Assembly (NCBI RefSeq): GCF_904848585.1
Contig: NZ_CAJHCR010000001.1
Location: forward strand, 682,001-746,000
Reading direction: 5' to 3'
Origin: Paraburkholderia kirstenboschensis
Lineage (GTDB): Bacteria > Pseudomonadota > Gammaproteobacteria > Burkholderiales > Burkholderiaceae
DNA: 64,000 nucleotides
The notes under the pieces are model-generated. The model saw only the letters and a list, made by a program, of their open reading frames with translations, did not search any database and had not been told where the DNA came from. Below, piece by piece: positions 35,549 to 44,016 of the stretch. The position numbers were made by a program, and so were the translations under genes. Positions within the stretch are counted from its first letter, which is position 1. Each line of letters begins with the position of its first letter.

Positions 35549-37219
35549 ATGTCCACAGCAGAAACCGCCATCGCGCCGGTCGACTACCGCACCGATCCCT
35601 CGCAGTACAAGCATTGGAAGCTGAGTTTCAACGGCCCGGTGGCGACGCTCGGTATCGACATCGCGGAAGACGGCGGTATTCGCGACGGCTATAAGCTCAA
35701 GCTGAATTCGTACGACCTTGGCGTCGATATCGAACTGCACGACGCCATTCAGCGAATCCGTTTCGAGCACCCGGAAGTTAAAACCGTCGTGTTGACGAGC
35801 CTGAAGGACCGCGTGTTCTGCTCCGGCGCCAACATTTTCATGCTCGGTCTTTCGTCGCATGCGTGGAAGGTCAACTTCTGCAAGTTCACGAACGAAACGC
35901 GCAACGGACTGGAAGACTCGTCGCGTCATTCAGGCCTCAAATTTCTTGCGGCGGTGAACGGCGCCTGCGCGGGCGGCGGTTATGAACTCGCGCTTGCGTG
36001 CGACGAAATCTACCTGGTGGACGACCGCTCTTCGTCGGTGTCGCTGCCGGAAGTGCCGTTGCTCGGCGTGCTGCCCGGCACCGGCGGACTCACGCGAGTC
36101 ACGGACAAGCGCAAGGTGCGCCATGATCGCGCCGACATCTTCTGCACGGTGGTCGAAGGTATTCGCGGCGAGCGGGCAAAAGCCTGGCGTCTCGTGGACG
36201 AGGTCGTCAAACCGAACCAGTTCGACCAGGCCATTCAGGCCCGCGCGCTCGAACTCGCCGCGCAGAGCGATCGTCCTTCTGACGCGCAAGGTGTGATGCT
36301 CACGCGCATCGAGCGTACAGAGCGCGACGACGGGCTCACGTATAAAACGCTAGACGTCACGATCGATCGCGCTAAACGCATCGCGACATTCACCGCAAAA
36401 GCGCCGCAAACGGAACAGCCCGCGAATATCGACGCGATCGTCGCCGCGGGCGCGAACTGGTGGCCGCTGCAATTCGCTCGCGAACTCGACGACGCCATTC
36501 TGTCGATGCGCACCAACGAGCTTGAAGTCGGCACATGGATATTCCGAACCGAAGGCGACGCGCGCAACGTGCTCGCCGCCGACGCGGTTTTGATGCAGCA
36601 CAAGAACCACTGGTTCGTACGCGAAACGATTGGCTTGTTGCGCCGCACGCTCGCGCGTATCGACGTTTCGTCGCGTTCGTTGTTTGCGTTGATCGAACCG
36701 GGCTCGTGCTTCGCCGGCACGTTCGCCGAACTCGCTTTTGCCGCGGATCGCTCGTATATGGCCGCATTGCCGGGCAATGAGGAAGAGGAGCCGGCCATCA
36801 CGCTGTCGGAAGCGAACTTCGGTCTCTATCCGATGGTGACGCATCAGTCACGGCTTGCGCGCCGCTTCTATGAAGAATCGGAACCGCTCGACGCCGTGCG
36901 CTCGCTGATCGGCCAGGCGGTCAGGCCGGTCGAAGCGGAGCGTTTGGGGCTTGTCACTGCAGCGCCGGATGACATCGATTGGGCCGACGAAATTCGGATC
37001 GCACTCGAGGAACGCGCGGCAATGTCTCCGGATGCGCTGACCGGACTCGAAGCGAATCTGCGCTTTAACGGCCCGGAAACAATGGAGACGCGCATTTTTG
37101 GCCGTCTCACCGCGTGGCAGAACTGGATCTTCAACCGGCCGAACGCAGTGGGCGAGAAGGGCGCGCTCAAGGTGTACGGCAAGGGCAGCAAGGCGCAATT
37201 CGACGTATCGCGAGTTTGA
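35549..37219 (+). CDS. boxC: Benzoyl-CoA-dihydrodiol lyase
   Basis: The 556-residue enzyme is a crotonase-superfamily protein, long for that family, with two crotonase-like halves: an N-terminal one with FLAAVNGACAGGGYELALACDEIYLVDDRSSSVSLPEVPLLGVLPGTGGLTR, and a C-terminal one with IEPGSCFAGTFAELAFAADRSYM. BoxC opens 2,3-epoxybenzoyl-CoA hydrolytically to 3,4-dehydroadipyl-CoA semialdehyde and formate. ATG 35549 follows CAGGAGACGCCC; an alternative TTG at 35507 would sit in the promoter. boxB starts 67 bp downstream. Confidence 0.95.
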   Translation: MSTAETAIAPVDYRTDPSQYKHWKLSFNGPVATLGIDIAEDGGIRDGYKLKLNSYDLGVDIELHDAIQRIRFEHPEVKTVVLTSLKDRVFCSGANIFMLGLSSHAWKVNFCKFTNETRNGLEDSSRHSGLKFLAAVNGACAGGGYELALACDEIYLVDDRSSSVSLPEVPLLGVLPGTGGLTRVTDKRKVRHDRADIFCTVVEGIRGERAKAWRLVDEVVKPNQFDQAIQARALELAAQSDRPSDAQGVMLTRIERTERDDGLTYKTLDVTIDRAKRIATFTAKAPQTEQPANIDAIVAAGANWWPLQFARELDDAILSMRTNELEVGTWIFRTEGDARNVLAADAVLMQHKNHWFVRETIGLLRRTLARIDVSSRSLFALIEPGSCFAGTFAELAFAADRSYMAALPGNEEEEPAITLSEANFGLYPMVTHQSRLARRFYEESEPLDAVRSLIGQAVRPVEAERLGLVTAAPDDIDWADEIRIALEERAAMSPDALTGLEANLRFNGPETMETRIFGRLTAWQNWIFNRPNAVGEKGALKVYGKGSKAQFDVSRV

Positions 37220-37286
37220 CGCACGAGCGCGAGGCGACGCCCGCTTCCCCGTACGCCTCTCACCTTCCGCATTGCAAGGAACGACC

Positions 37287-38714
37287 ATGTCAACGATCAA
37301 CTACAGCGAAAAGATTCCGAACAACGTCAATCTCGCCGACGACCGCGCGTTGCAACGCGCGCTCGAACAGTGGCAACCGAACTTCCTGTCGTGGTGGGGC
37401 GATATGGGCCCGGAAGGCTCGCACGGCTACGACGTGTATCTGCGCACGGCGGTGAGCGTGGATGCGGGAGGCTGGGCACATTTCGATCATGTGAAGATGC
37501 CGGACTATCGCTGGGGCATCTTTCTGACGCCGGGTGACCAGGACCGCAAGATTCACTTCGGCGAACATAAGGGCGAAGCCGCATGGCAGGACGTGCCCGG
37601 CGAGCACCGCGCGAATCTGCGCCGTATCATCGTGACGCAAGGCGATACGGAGCCCGCTTCCGTCGAGCAGCAACGACACCTCGGCTTGACCGCACCTTCC
37701 ATGTACGACTTGCGTAACCTGTTTCAGGTCAACGTGGAAGAAGGCCGCCACCTGTGGGCGATGGTGTATCTGCTGCATCGCTACTTCGGTCGCGATGGTC
37801 GTGAGGAAGCCGAAGCATTGCTCGGACGCCGTTCCGGCGACGACGACAATCCTCGCATTCTCGGCGCGTTCAACGAGAAAACGCCGGATTGGCTCGCGTT
37901 CTTTATGTTCACGTACTTCACCGACCGCGACGGCAAGTTCCAGTTGTCCGCACTCGCTGAATCGGGCTTCGACCCGCTCGCGCGCACCACGAAGTTCATG
38001 TTGACGGAAGAGGCGCACCACATGTTCGTCGGCGAATCAGGCGTTTCGCGCGTGATTCAGCGGACTGCTCAGGTGATGAACGAACTCGGCACCGACGACG
38101 TCGCGAAGATTCGCGCTGCCGGTGTGATCGACTTGCCTACCATTCAGCGCTATCTGAACTTCCATTACTCGGTGACGATCGACCTGTTCGGTGCGGACCA
38201 TTCGTCGAATGCGGCCACCTTCTATAGCTCGGGCCTGAAGGGCCGCTATGAAGAGGGCAAGCGCGACGACGATCATCAACTGAACGGCCAGAGCTACAAA
38301 CTGCTGGATGTGCAGGACGGCAAGCTCGTGGAGCGCGAAGTGCCCATGCTCAACGCGATGAACGAGGTGCTGCGCGACGACTATATCAAGGACTCCGTCG
38401 CGGGCGTCGGGCGCTGGAATAAGGTGCTCGAAAAGGCCGGGATCGACTTCCGCATGACGGTGCCGCACAAAGCGTTCAACCGGCAGATCGGCACGTTTTC
38501 GGGCACGCGCGTGTCGCCCGACGGCCGCGTGATCGGCGAAGCCGAGTGGGCCGCAAACGAAGCGAAGTGGCTCGCCACACCGGAAGACCGCGCATTCGTT
38601 GCGTCGCTCATGGGACGCGTCACGGAACCCGGCAAGTTCGCGAACTGGATTGCACCGCCCGCGATGGGCGTGAACCGCCAGCCGGTCGATTTCGAATACG
38701 TGCGCTTCAACTGA
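37287..38714 (+). CDS. boxB: Benzoyl-CoA 2,3-epoxidase, oxygenase subunit
   Basis: The 475-residue protein is the class-I diiron oxygenase component. Two ExxH metal-ligand motifs are visible: E152-x-x-H155 (VEEGRHLWAM) and E242-x-x-H245 (TEEAHHMFVG). BoxB uses O2 and electrons from BoxA to form the 2,3-epoxide of benzoyl-CoA. The start at 37287 (MSTINYSEKIPNNVNL) follows AAGGAACGACC and is the family start; the frame reaching to 37098 overlaps boxC. boxA follows after 87 bp. Confidence 0.96.
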   Translation: MSTINYSEKIPNNVNLADDRALQRALEQWQPNFLSWWGDMGPEGSHGYDVYLRTAVSVDAGGWAHFDHVKMPDYRWGIFLTPGDQDRKIHFGEHKGEAAWQDVPGEHRANLRRIIVTQGDTEPASVEQQRHLGLTAPSMYDLRNLFQVNVEEGRHLWAMVYLLHRYFGRDGREEAEALLGRRSGDDDNPRILGAFNEKTPDWLAFFMFTYFTDRDGKFQLSALAESGFDPLARTTKFMLTEEAHHMFVGESGVSRVIQRTAQVMNELGTDDVAKIRAAGVIDLPTIQRYLNFHYSVTIDLFGADHSSNAATFYSSGLKGRYEEGKRDDDHQLNGQSYKLLDVQDGKLVEREVPMLNAMNEVLRDDYIKDSVAGVGRWNKVLEKAGIDFRMTVPHKAFNRQIGTFSGTRVSPDGRVIGEAEWAANEAKWLATPEDRAFVASLMGRVTEPGKFANWIAPPAMGVNRQPVDFEYVRFN

Positions 38715-38801
38715 ACGCAGGTTTCGCGCAGTGCACGAGTTGTTGAAATTGCACGAAGCGCGCGTGGCAAGCTTGCGCAGCACTACATGGTGGAGGAAGT
38801 C

Positions 38802-40043
38802 ATGAACGGCCCAGTGTCGATCGAGGTTCTCAGACAGCATCTGATCGATCCGGAAATCTGCATTCGCTGCAATACCTGCGAAGAGACCTGTCCGATCGAC
38901 GCGATCACGCACGACGAAAACAACTACGTCGTGAAGGCGGATGTCTGCAACGGCTGCATGGCATGCGTGCCGCCGTGTCCGACAGGCGCGATCGACAACT
39001 GGCGCACCGTGTTGAAGGCCGACGCGTATCCGATCGAAGAGCAATTCATGTGGGACGTCTTGCCGGAGCAGAACACAATGGCCGCGCCCGCAGTGGAAGA
39101 ATCGCCCGCTGCGGAGACTGCCGACGATGCTTCGGCGAATACGGGCGGCATTGAGGTAGACACCGTGCGCGGGTCAGTCGTGCCGCCGTGGTCCGCCGCG
39201 AAGCCTTACGTCAACCTCTACACACACAAGACACCGACTACCGCGACCGTGGTCGGCAACTACCGGCTCACCGACGCATCGACCGAAAGCGACATACATC
39301 ACATCGTGCTCGATTTCGGATCGATGCCGTTTCCGGTGCTCGAAGGCCAATCGATCGGCATTCTGCCGCCCGGCGCCACGGCCGACGGCCGCATGCATCA
39401 TGCGCGCCAGTATTCGATCGCCAGCCCGCGCGACGGCGAGCGCCCTGGCTACAACAACGTCTCGCTGACGGTGAAGCGCGTCGCGCAGCGGCATGGCGAT
39501 TCGATCGACGGAGTCTGCTCGAACTATCTGTGTGATCTGAAAAAGGGCGACGTGGTCACGGTGATCGGCCCGTTCGGCGGCACGTTTCTGATGCCCAACC
39601 ATCCGAACTCGCATCTTCTGATGATCTGCACGGGCACCGGTTCCGCGCCGATGCGCGCAATGACGGAATATCGCCGGCGCCGCCGCCTGAAAGGCGCAAC
39701 TGGCAAGCTGATGCTGTTCTTCGGTGCGCGTACCAAAGAGGAATTGCCATACTTCGGGCCGCTAACTAATCTGCCGAAGGATTTCATCGACACCAATCTC
39801 GCATTCTCGCGCACGCCGGGTCAGCCGAAGCGCTACGTGCAGGACGCGATGCGTGAACGCGCGGTCGACGTCGCGCAGATGCTCAAGGACGACAATACGC
39901 ATATCTATGTATGCGGGCTAAAGCGTATGGAAGACGGTGTGCTGCAAGCGCTGAAAGAGATCGGCGAGCAGCATCAGGTAGATTGGGAGGCGCTGTGGGC
40001 AAAGCTGAAGAAAGAAGGGCGCCTGCATCTGGAAACGTATTGA
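38802..40043 (+). CDS. boxA: Benzoyl-CoA 2,3-epoxidase, reductase subunit
   Basis: The 413-residue iron-sulfur flavoprotein has two 4Fe-4S motifs at the N-terminus (C20-x2-C23-x2-C26-x3-C30 and C49-x2-C52-x2-C55-x3-C59). An acidic Ala-rich linker (about 90-120) leads to a ferredoxin-NADP reductase module ([13 protein letters not shown] for [19 protein letters not shown] for NADPH). BoxA feeds NADPH electrons to BoxB. I chose ATG 38802, five bases after GGAGG, over the ATG at 38787. A hairpin without T-run follows the stop (CCGGCC...GGCCGG, 40045-40065). Confidence 0.94.
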   Translation: MNGPVSIEVLRQHLIDPEICIRCNTCEETCPIDAITHDENNYVVKADVCNGCMACVPPCPTGAIDNWRTVLKADAYPIEEQFMWDVLPEQNTMAAPAVEESPAAETADDASANTGGIEVDTVRGSVVPPWSAAKPYVNLYTHKTPTTATVVGNYRLTDASTESDIHHIVLDFGSMPFPVLEGQSIGILPPGATADGRMHHARQYSIASPRDGERPGYNNVSLTVKRVAQRHGDSIDGVCSNYLCDLKKGDVVTVIGPFGGTFLMPNHPNSHLLMICTGTGSAPMRAMTEYRRRRRLKGATGKLMLFFGARTKEELPYFGPLTNLPKDFIDTNLAFSRTPGQPKRYVQDAMRERAVDVAQMLKDDNTHIYVCGLKRMEDGVLQALKEIGEQHQVDWEALWAKLKKEGRLHLETY

Positions 40044-40068
40044 TCCGGCCGCGCCAGATGGCCGGCTG

Positions 40069-40782
40069 CTATCGCGAAGGGTCAGCGCCTTGCGCTCGTT
40101 GTGCGGGCGAGACTGCCCCGCACGCGCGAATCACGAGTTGCACGACTTCTTCGGTCGTCGCCTCGAACGACTTCTGCGTCAACGCGCGCTTGCCTTTGAG
40201 CGCGCGAATCTGTGCGTCGAAGTCGGCGTAGTGCTGCGTCGTCGCCCAGATCATATACATCAGCGTTCGCGCATTGACAGGCGCGAGCAGGCCCCGCGAG
40301 ATCCAGTCGTCGATTACTTTTACACGGCTGTCCAGCCATGGCTTGACGCGCTCCGTGAGAATGTCTTCCATATGCTCGGCGCCGTGAATGATCTCGCTCG
40401 CCCATACTTTCGAGCCGAGCGGACGCCGCCGCGACAACTCCATCTTTGCGCGCACATATCCGCCGATCGCCTCCACGGGATCGTCGCTGCATTCGAATGT
40501 ATCTGCTGCGCGGTACCAGTCTTCGAACAGGTCTTCGAGCACACGCCGGTAAAGCGCAAGCTTGGTCGGGAAGTAGTAATGCACGTTGGCTTTCGGTAAG
40601 CCCGCGCGTTCGGCGATCATCGCGGTGCTCGCGCCGTCGAGTCCGCGTTCCGCGAAGACCGCTTCCGCACAGGCCAGAAGATGCGCTTCGTTCGTCTCGC
40701 GTATGTGCGCCTTGCGCCGCCGCAAAGGTGCGCGCGTTTCGTCGTTTTCCGTGATGCCTCCAGCCACGTCGTCGTCTCTCAT
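40069..40782 (-). CDS. TetR-family regulator of pyrimidine catabolism (RutR-like)
   Basis: The 237-residue protein has a TetR HTH (ETNEAHLLACAEAVFAERGLDGASTAMIAERAGLPKANVHYYFPTKLALY) and a YcdC/RutR-type C-terminal ligand domain (DDPVEAIGGYVRAKMELSRRRPLGSKVWASEIIHGAEHM). RutR senses uracil or thymine. ATG 40782 has GAAGGCG upstream; further in-frame ATGs at 40800 and 40821 lack a site. It is divergent from the pyrimidine-degradation genes, with an 18-bp palindrome of the RutR type in the gap. Confidence 0.88.
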   Translation of the reverse strand: MRDDDVAGGITENDETRAPLRRRKAHIRETNEAHLLACAEAVFAERGLDGASTAMIAERAGLPKANVHYYFPTKLALYRRVLEDLFEDWYRAADTFECSDDPVEAIGGYVRAKMELSRRRPLGSKVWASEIIHGAEHMEDILTERVKPWLDSRVKVIDDWISRGLLAPVNARTLMYMIWATTQHYADFDAQIRALKGKRALTQKSFEATTEEVVQLVIRACGAVSPAQRAQGADPSR

Positions 40783-40956
40783 GTTCGCCTTCGGCGGCAT
40801 GGGTGCCGCGTCGCGCTTCATTCTAGTCGCTTGACGCGCTGCGGACACACGTATTTCAGAAGCCGCTTCCAACCCTGCTGCATTGCAATGGCACGCTTCT
40901 CGCTCTATGTTCGGCCGTACGAAAGGCATTGATTTGACGGTGTTAATCGTCTACAA

Positions 40957-40974
40957 CCTGTCCAACTGGACAGG
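40957..40974. promoter_or_regulatory. RutR-like operator palindrome
   Basis: CCTGTCCA-AC-TGGACAGG is a perfect 8-bp inverted repeat with a 2-bp spacer. Its core CCA-NN-TGG equals that of the E. coli RutR site (TTGACCANNTGGTCAA). It lies between the TetR gene and the hydrolase gene. Confidence 0.75.
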
Positions 40975-41122
40975 ATTGAGAAAGCGGGACATGCATCAGG
41001 GTTTGCCCTCGCCATGAGAAGCAACCGGGAGCATGGAACCTGCACCGCAGTCGTGCGGACACGCCCCAAAGCCGCCGCTCATGCACCAGTTTCATGTCGG
41101 TTCACCGGAAGGAGCGAGACGA

Positions 41123-42403
41123 ATGAACGCGGTATCCGAAGCGCTAAAGCGGGCAGAGCCCGCTACGTCGATCAGGATCGACGGCAAGCGGCTGTGGGAC
41201 AGCCTGATGACGATGGCAAAGATCGGTGCAACGCCTAAGGGCGGCGTATGCCGCCTCGCGCTGACCGATCTCGACAAAGAAGGGCGGGACCTGATAGTTA
41301 GCTGGGCGAAGGAAGCCGGCTGCACGGTCAGTGTCGATCAGATGGGCAACGTGTTCATGCGCCGCGCAGGACGCAATCCCGATGCGTTACCTGTGATGAC
41401 CGGCTCGCATGCGGACTCGCAGCCAACGGGCGGTCGCTTCGACGGCATCTACGGCGTGCTGGGCGGTCTGGAAGTGATTCGTAGTTTGAACGATCACGGT
41501 ATCGAAACCGAGCATCCTGTCGAAGTCGTGATCTGGACCAACGAGGAAGGCTCGCGTTTTGCGCCGGCCATGGTTGCGTCGGGCGTGTTTGCGGGCGTGT
41601 TCTCGCTCGAATACGGTTTGTCGCGCAAGGACGTGGATGGCAAGACGATCGGCGAGGAACTGCAGCGCATCGGCTATGCGGGCGATGTGCCATGCGGCGG
41701 TCGCCGATTGCACGCGGCGTTCGAACTGCATATCGAGCAGGGGCCGATTCTCGAAGCCGAGCAGAAAACCATTGGCGTGGTCACGGATGCGCAAGGTCAG
41801 CGCTGGTACGAAATCACGCTCACGGGACAGGAGGCGCACGCGGGTCCGACGCCGATGCCGCGCCGGCGCGATGCACTGCTCGGCGCTGCGCGGGTAGTTG
41901 ACCTCGTCAATCGCATCGGGCTGGATAACGCGCCGCTCGCATGTGCGACGGTCGGCATGATGCAGGTCTATCCGAACTCGCGCAACGTGATTCCTGGGCG
42001 GGTGTTCTTTACCGTCGACTTCCGGCATCCGGACAACGCGGTGCTGGCGAAGATGGATGCCACGTTGCGCGAGGGCGTGGCGCGCATCGCGAGCGGCATC
42101 GGCCTCGAGACCGAACTCGAACAGATCTTTTACTACGAGCCCGTTGCATTCGACGAAGCTTGCGTGAAGTCGGTGCGCGCAGCGGCCGAGCGCTTTAGTT
42201 ACTCGCATCGCAACATGGTCTCCGGCGCGGGGCACGACGCCTGTTATCTCGCGCAAGTCGCGCCCACTTCAATGGTGTTCGTGCCGTGCGTCGACGGGAT
42301 CAGCCACAACGAAATCGAGGACGCCTCCTTCGAATGGATCGAAGCCGGCGCGAACGTATTGCTGCACGCGATGCTGGAGCGTGCGTGCGAGCCGGTTTCA
42401 TAG
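41123..42403 (+). CDS. N-carbamoyl-beta-alanine / N-carbamoyl-amino-acid hydrolase (M20/Zn amidase family)
   Basis: The 426-residue protein belongs to the allantoate amidohydrolase / beta-ureidopropionase branch of M20 peptidases. Metal ligands are recognisable in order: His of TGSHADSQ, Asp of GGRFDGIYG, Glu pair of TNEEGSRFAP, His of FELHIEQG, and the C-terminal His of DGISHNEIED. Beside dihydropyrimidine dehydrogenase and dihydropyrimidinase genes it most likely performs the last step, N-carbamoyl-beta-alanine to beta-alanine, CO2 and ammonia. GGAGCGAGACGA precedes ATG 41123; the frame open from 41033 crosses untypical sequence. Confidence 0.9.
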   Translation: MNAVSEALKRAEPATSIRIDGKRLWDSLMTMAKIGATPKGGVCRLALTDLDKEGRDLIVSWAKEAGCTVSVDQMGNVFMRRAGRNPDALPVMTGSHADSQPTGGRFDGIYGVLGGLEVIRSLNDHGIETEHPVEVVIWTNEEGSRFAPAMVASGVFAGVFSLEYGLSRKDVDGKTIGEELQRIGYAGDVPCGGRRLHAAFELHIEQGPILEAEQKTIGVVTDAQGQRWYEITLTGQEAHAGPTPMPRRRDALLGAARVVDLVNRIGLDNAPLACATVGMMQVYPNSRNVIPGRVFFTVDFRHPDNAVLAKMDATLREGVARIASGIGLETELEQIFYYEPVAFDEACVKSVRAAAERFSYSHRNMVSGAGHDACYLAQVAPTSMVFVPCVDGISHNEIEDASFEWIEAGANVLLHAMLERACEPVS

Positions 42404-42452
42404 TGCGCGGATCAACGTCGCTTGCGGGCGCCGTCCCGACTTCTGATTCTAA

Positions 42453-42500
42453 GCCGGACTGCGAGCCGGACTGCGAGCCGGATTACCAGCCGGATTACCA
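42453..42500 (+). repeat. Short tandem repeat, four 12-bp units
   Basis: Two copies of GCCGGACTGCGA are followed by two of GCCGGATTACCA, with GC beginning a fifth unit. The two unit types share GCCGGA and differ in four of the other six bases. The array lies in the 203-bp gap between the hydrolase and preT genes. Probably a slippage product; no function known. Confidence 0.85.
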
Positions 42501-42606
42501 GCATTAACAGCTTCACGCTAGCGCCAGAAAAACATGCCGTCCGGGCTTCGCTCACGCGAGAGCCGGCAGGTGCGGCTGCGTCCTCACATCGACAGAAGGA
42601 ACGTGT

Positions 42607-43956
42607 ATGGCCATCAAGCAAACCGGCGACATCGCCGCGCAGCGCCTGTCGCCCGAACAGCTTTCCTGCGAGTTCTCCGACATTGCACCTTTGCTCGACG
42701 CAAGCGCCGCCGCCGCGGCGGCGAGCCGCTGCCACTACTGTTACGACGCGCCGTGCGTCAACGCTTGTCCGACGTCGATCGACATTCCCAGCTTCATTCG
42801 GAAGATTGGCAACGGCAACCTGAAAGGTGCGGCGGTAGATATTCTGTCGGCCAATCCGCTCGGCGGCATGTGCGCGCGCGTGTGTCCGACCGAAATTCTG
42901 TGTGAAGGCGCCTGCGTGCGCAACCACCAGGACGCTAAGCCGGTGGCGATCGGCGCGCTGCAACGTCATGCAACCGACTGGGCGATGGCTCGCGGCGAAG
43001 CGCTGTTCAAGCGGGCGCCCGCAACCGGCCGGCATGTTGCAGTGATAGGCGCGGGGCCTGCGGGCCTCGCGTGCGCGCATCGCCTTGCACTGGCGGGCCA
43101 TGACGTAACCATCTACGACGCTCGCGACAAAGCCGGCGGACTCAACGAATACGGCATTGCCGCTTATAAAACAGTCGACGACTTCGCGCAGCGTGAAGTG
43201 GAATGGCTGTGCTCCGTGGGCGGCATCGAAATAAGAAACGGCGTTGCGCTAGGGCGCGACATCGACCTCGATACGCTGCGCAAGCAACACGACGCCGTGT
43301 TTCTCGCGATTGGCCTCACGGGCGTGCGCGCACTCGCAATGGCCGGCGAGGAACTGAGCGGCGTGATGAACGCAGTGGACTTCATCGAACAGGTTCGCAG
43401 CGCGCGCGACCTCGGCACGGTGCCAGTGGGCCGCCGCGTCGTCGTAATCGGCGGAGGCAATACCGCTGTGGATGCGGCTGTGCAAAGCCGCAAGCTCGGC
43501 GCGACATCGGTAGCGATGGTGTATCGGCGCGGCGTCGAATCCATGAGCGCGACGTGGGCCGAACGCGACTTCGCACAAACCTGCGGCGTCACGCTTATCA
43601 CGCATGCAACGCCGGTACGTTTGATCGGCGAGGGCGGCGTGCTGACGGGTGTCGAGTTCGAACGCACAGTGAGCGCGGGCGATCAGGAGCGCTTCGTCAT
43701 CGAAGCGGACATGGTGCTCAAGGCGATCGGCCAGACGCTCGTGCCGGTAGGGATCGAACGCGAACTGCTGACGCTCGACGGCATCCGCATCGCTGTGGAT
43801 GAAAACGGGCAGACGTCGCTTGCCGGCGTCTGGGCGGGCGGCGATTGTGCGGCCACGGGCGGTATCGACCTGACCGTGCAAGCCGTGCAGGACGGCAAGC
43901 TCGCGGCCGCCGCCATCGATGCGCAGTTCGCTCGCACCGCAGTGAAAGCCGCATAG
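42607..43956 (+). CDS. preT: NAD-dependent dihydropyrimidine dehydrogenase, flavoprotein subunit (PreT)
   Basis: The 449-residue protein has an N-terminal Cys-rich 4Fe-4S region (SRCHYCYDAPCVNACPTSIDIPSF, then GGMCARVCPTEILCEGACVR) and two dinucleotide-binding motifs: VAVIGAGPAGLACAHRLALAGHDVTIYDA (about 142-170) for FAD and RVVVIGGGNTAVDAAVQSRKLGA for NAD(P)H. It matches PreT, which with PreA reduces uracil and thymine to the dihydro forms. AAGGAACGTGT precedes the ATG; preA follows after 60 bp. Confidence 0.93.
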   Translation: MAIKQTGDIAAQRLSPEQLSCEFSDIAPLLDASAAAAAASRCHYCYDAPCVNACPTSIDIPSFIRKIGNGNLKGAAVDILSANPLGGMCARVCPTEILCEGACVRNHQDAKPVAIGALQRHATDWAMARGEALFKRAPATGRHVAVIGAGPAGLACAHRLALAGHDVTIYDARDKAGGLNEYGIAAYKTVDDFAQREVEWLCSVGGIEIRNGVALGRDIDLDTLRKQHDAVFLAIGLTGVRALAMAGEELSGVMNAVDFIEQVRSARDLGTVPVGRRVVVIGGGNTAVDAAVQSRKLGATSVAMVYRRGVESMSATWAERDFAQTCGVTLITHATPVRLIGEGGVLTGVEFERTVSAGDQERFVIEADMVLKAIGQTLVPVGIERELLTLDGIRIAVDENGQTSLAGVWAGGDCAATGGIDLTVQAVQDGKLAAAAIDAQFARTAVKAA

Positions 43957-44016
43957 CGTCGATCGCTGCATAGCACTGAAAGACACAAGAAAACAGCCGT
44001 CCCCAAGGAGCCGAAC

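Noticed and set aside
40045..40065. Hairpin CCGGCC-N9-GGCCGG after boxA as a terminator
   Set aside because: The stem is only 6 bp and no T-run follows on either strand, so it was mentioned with boxA but not called as a terminator.
42453..42500. Possible CRISPR array
   Set aside because: Units are 12 bp, directly adjacent with no spacers, and only four copies exist. No cas gene is present.
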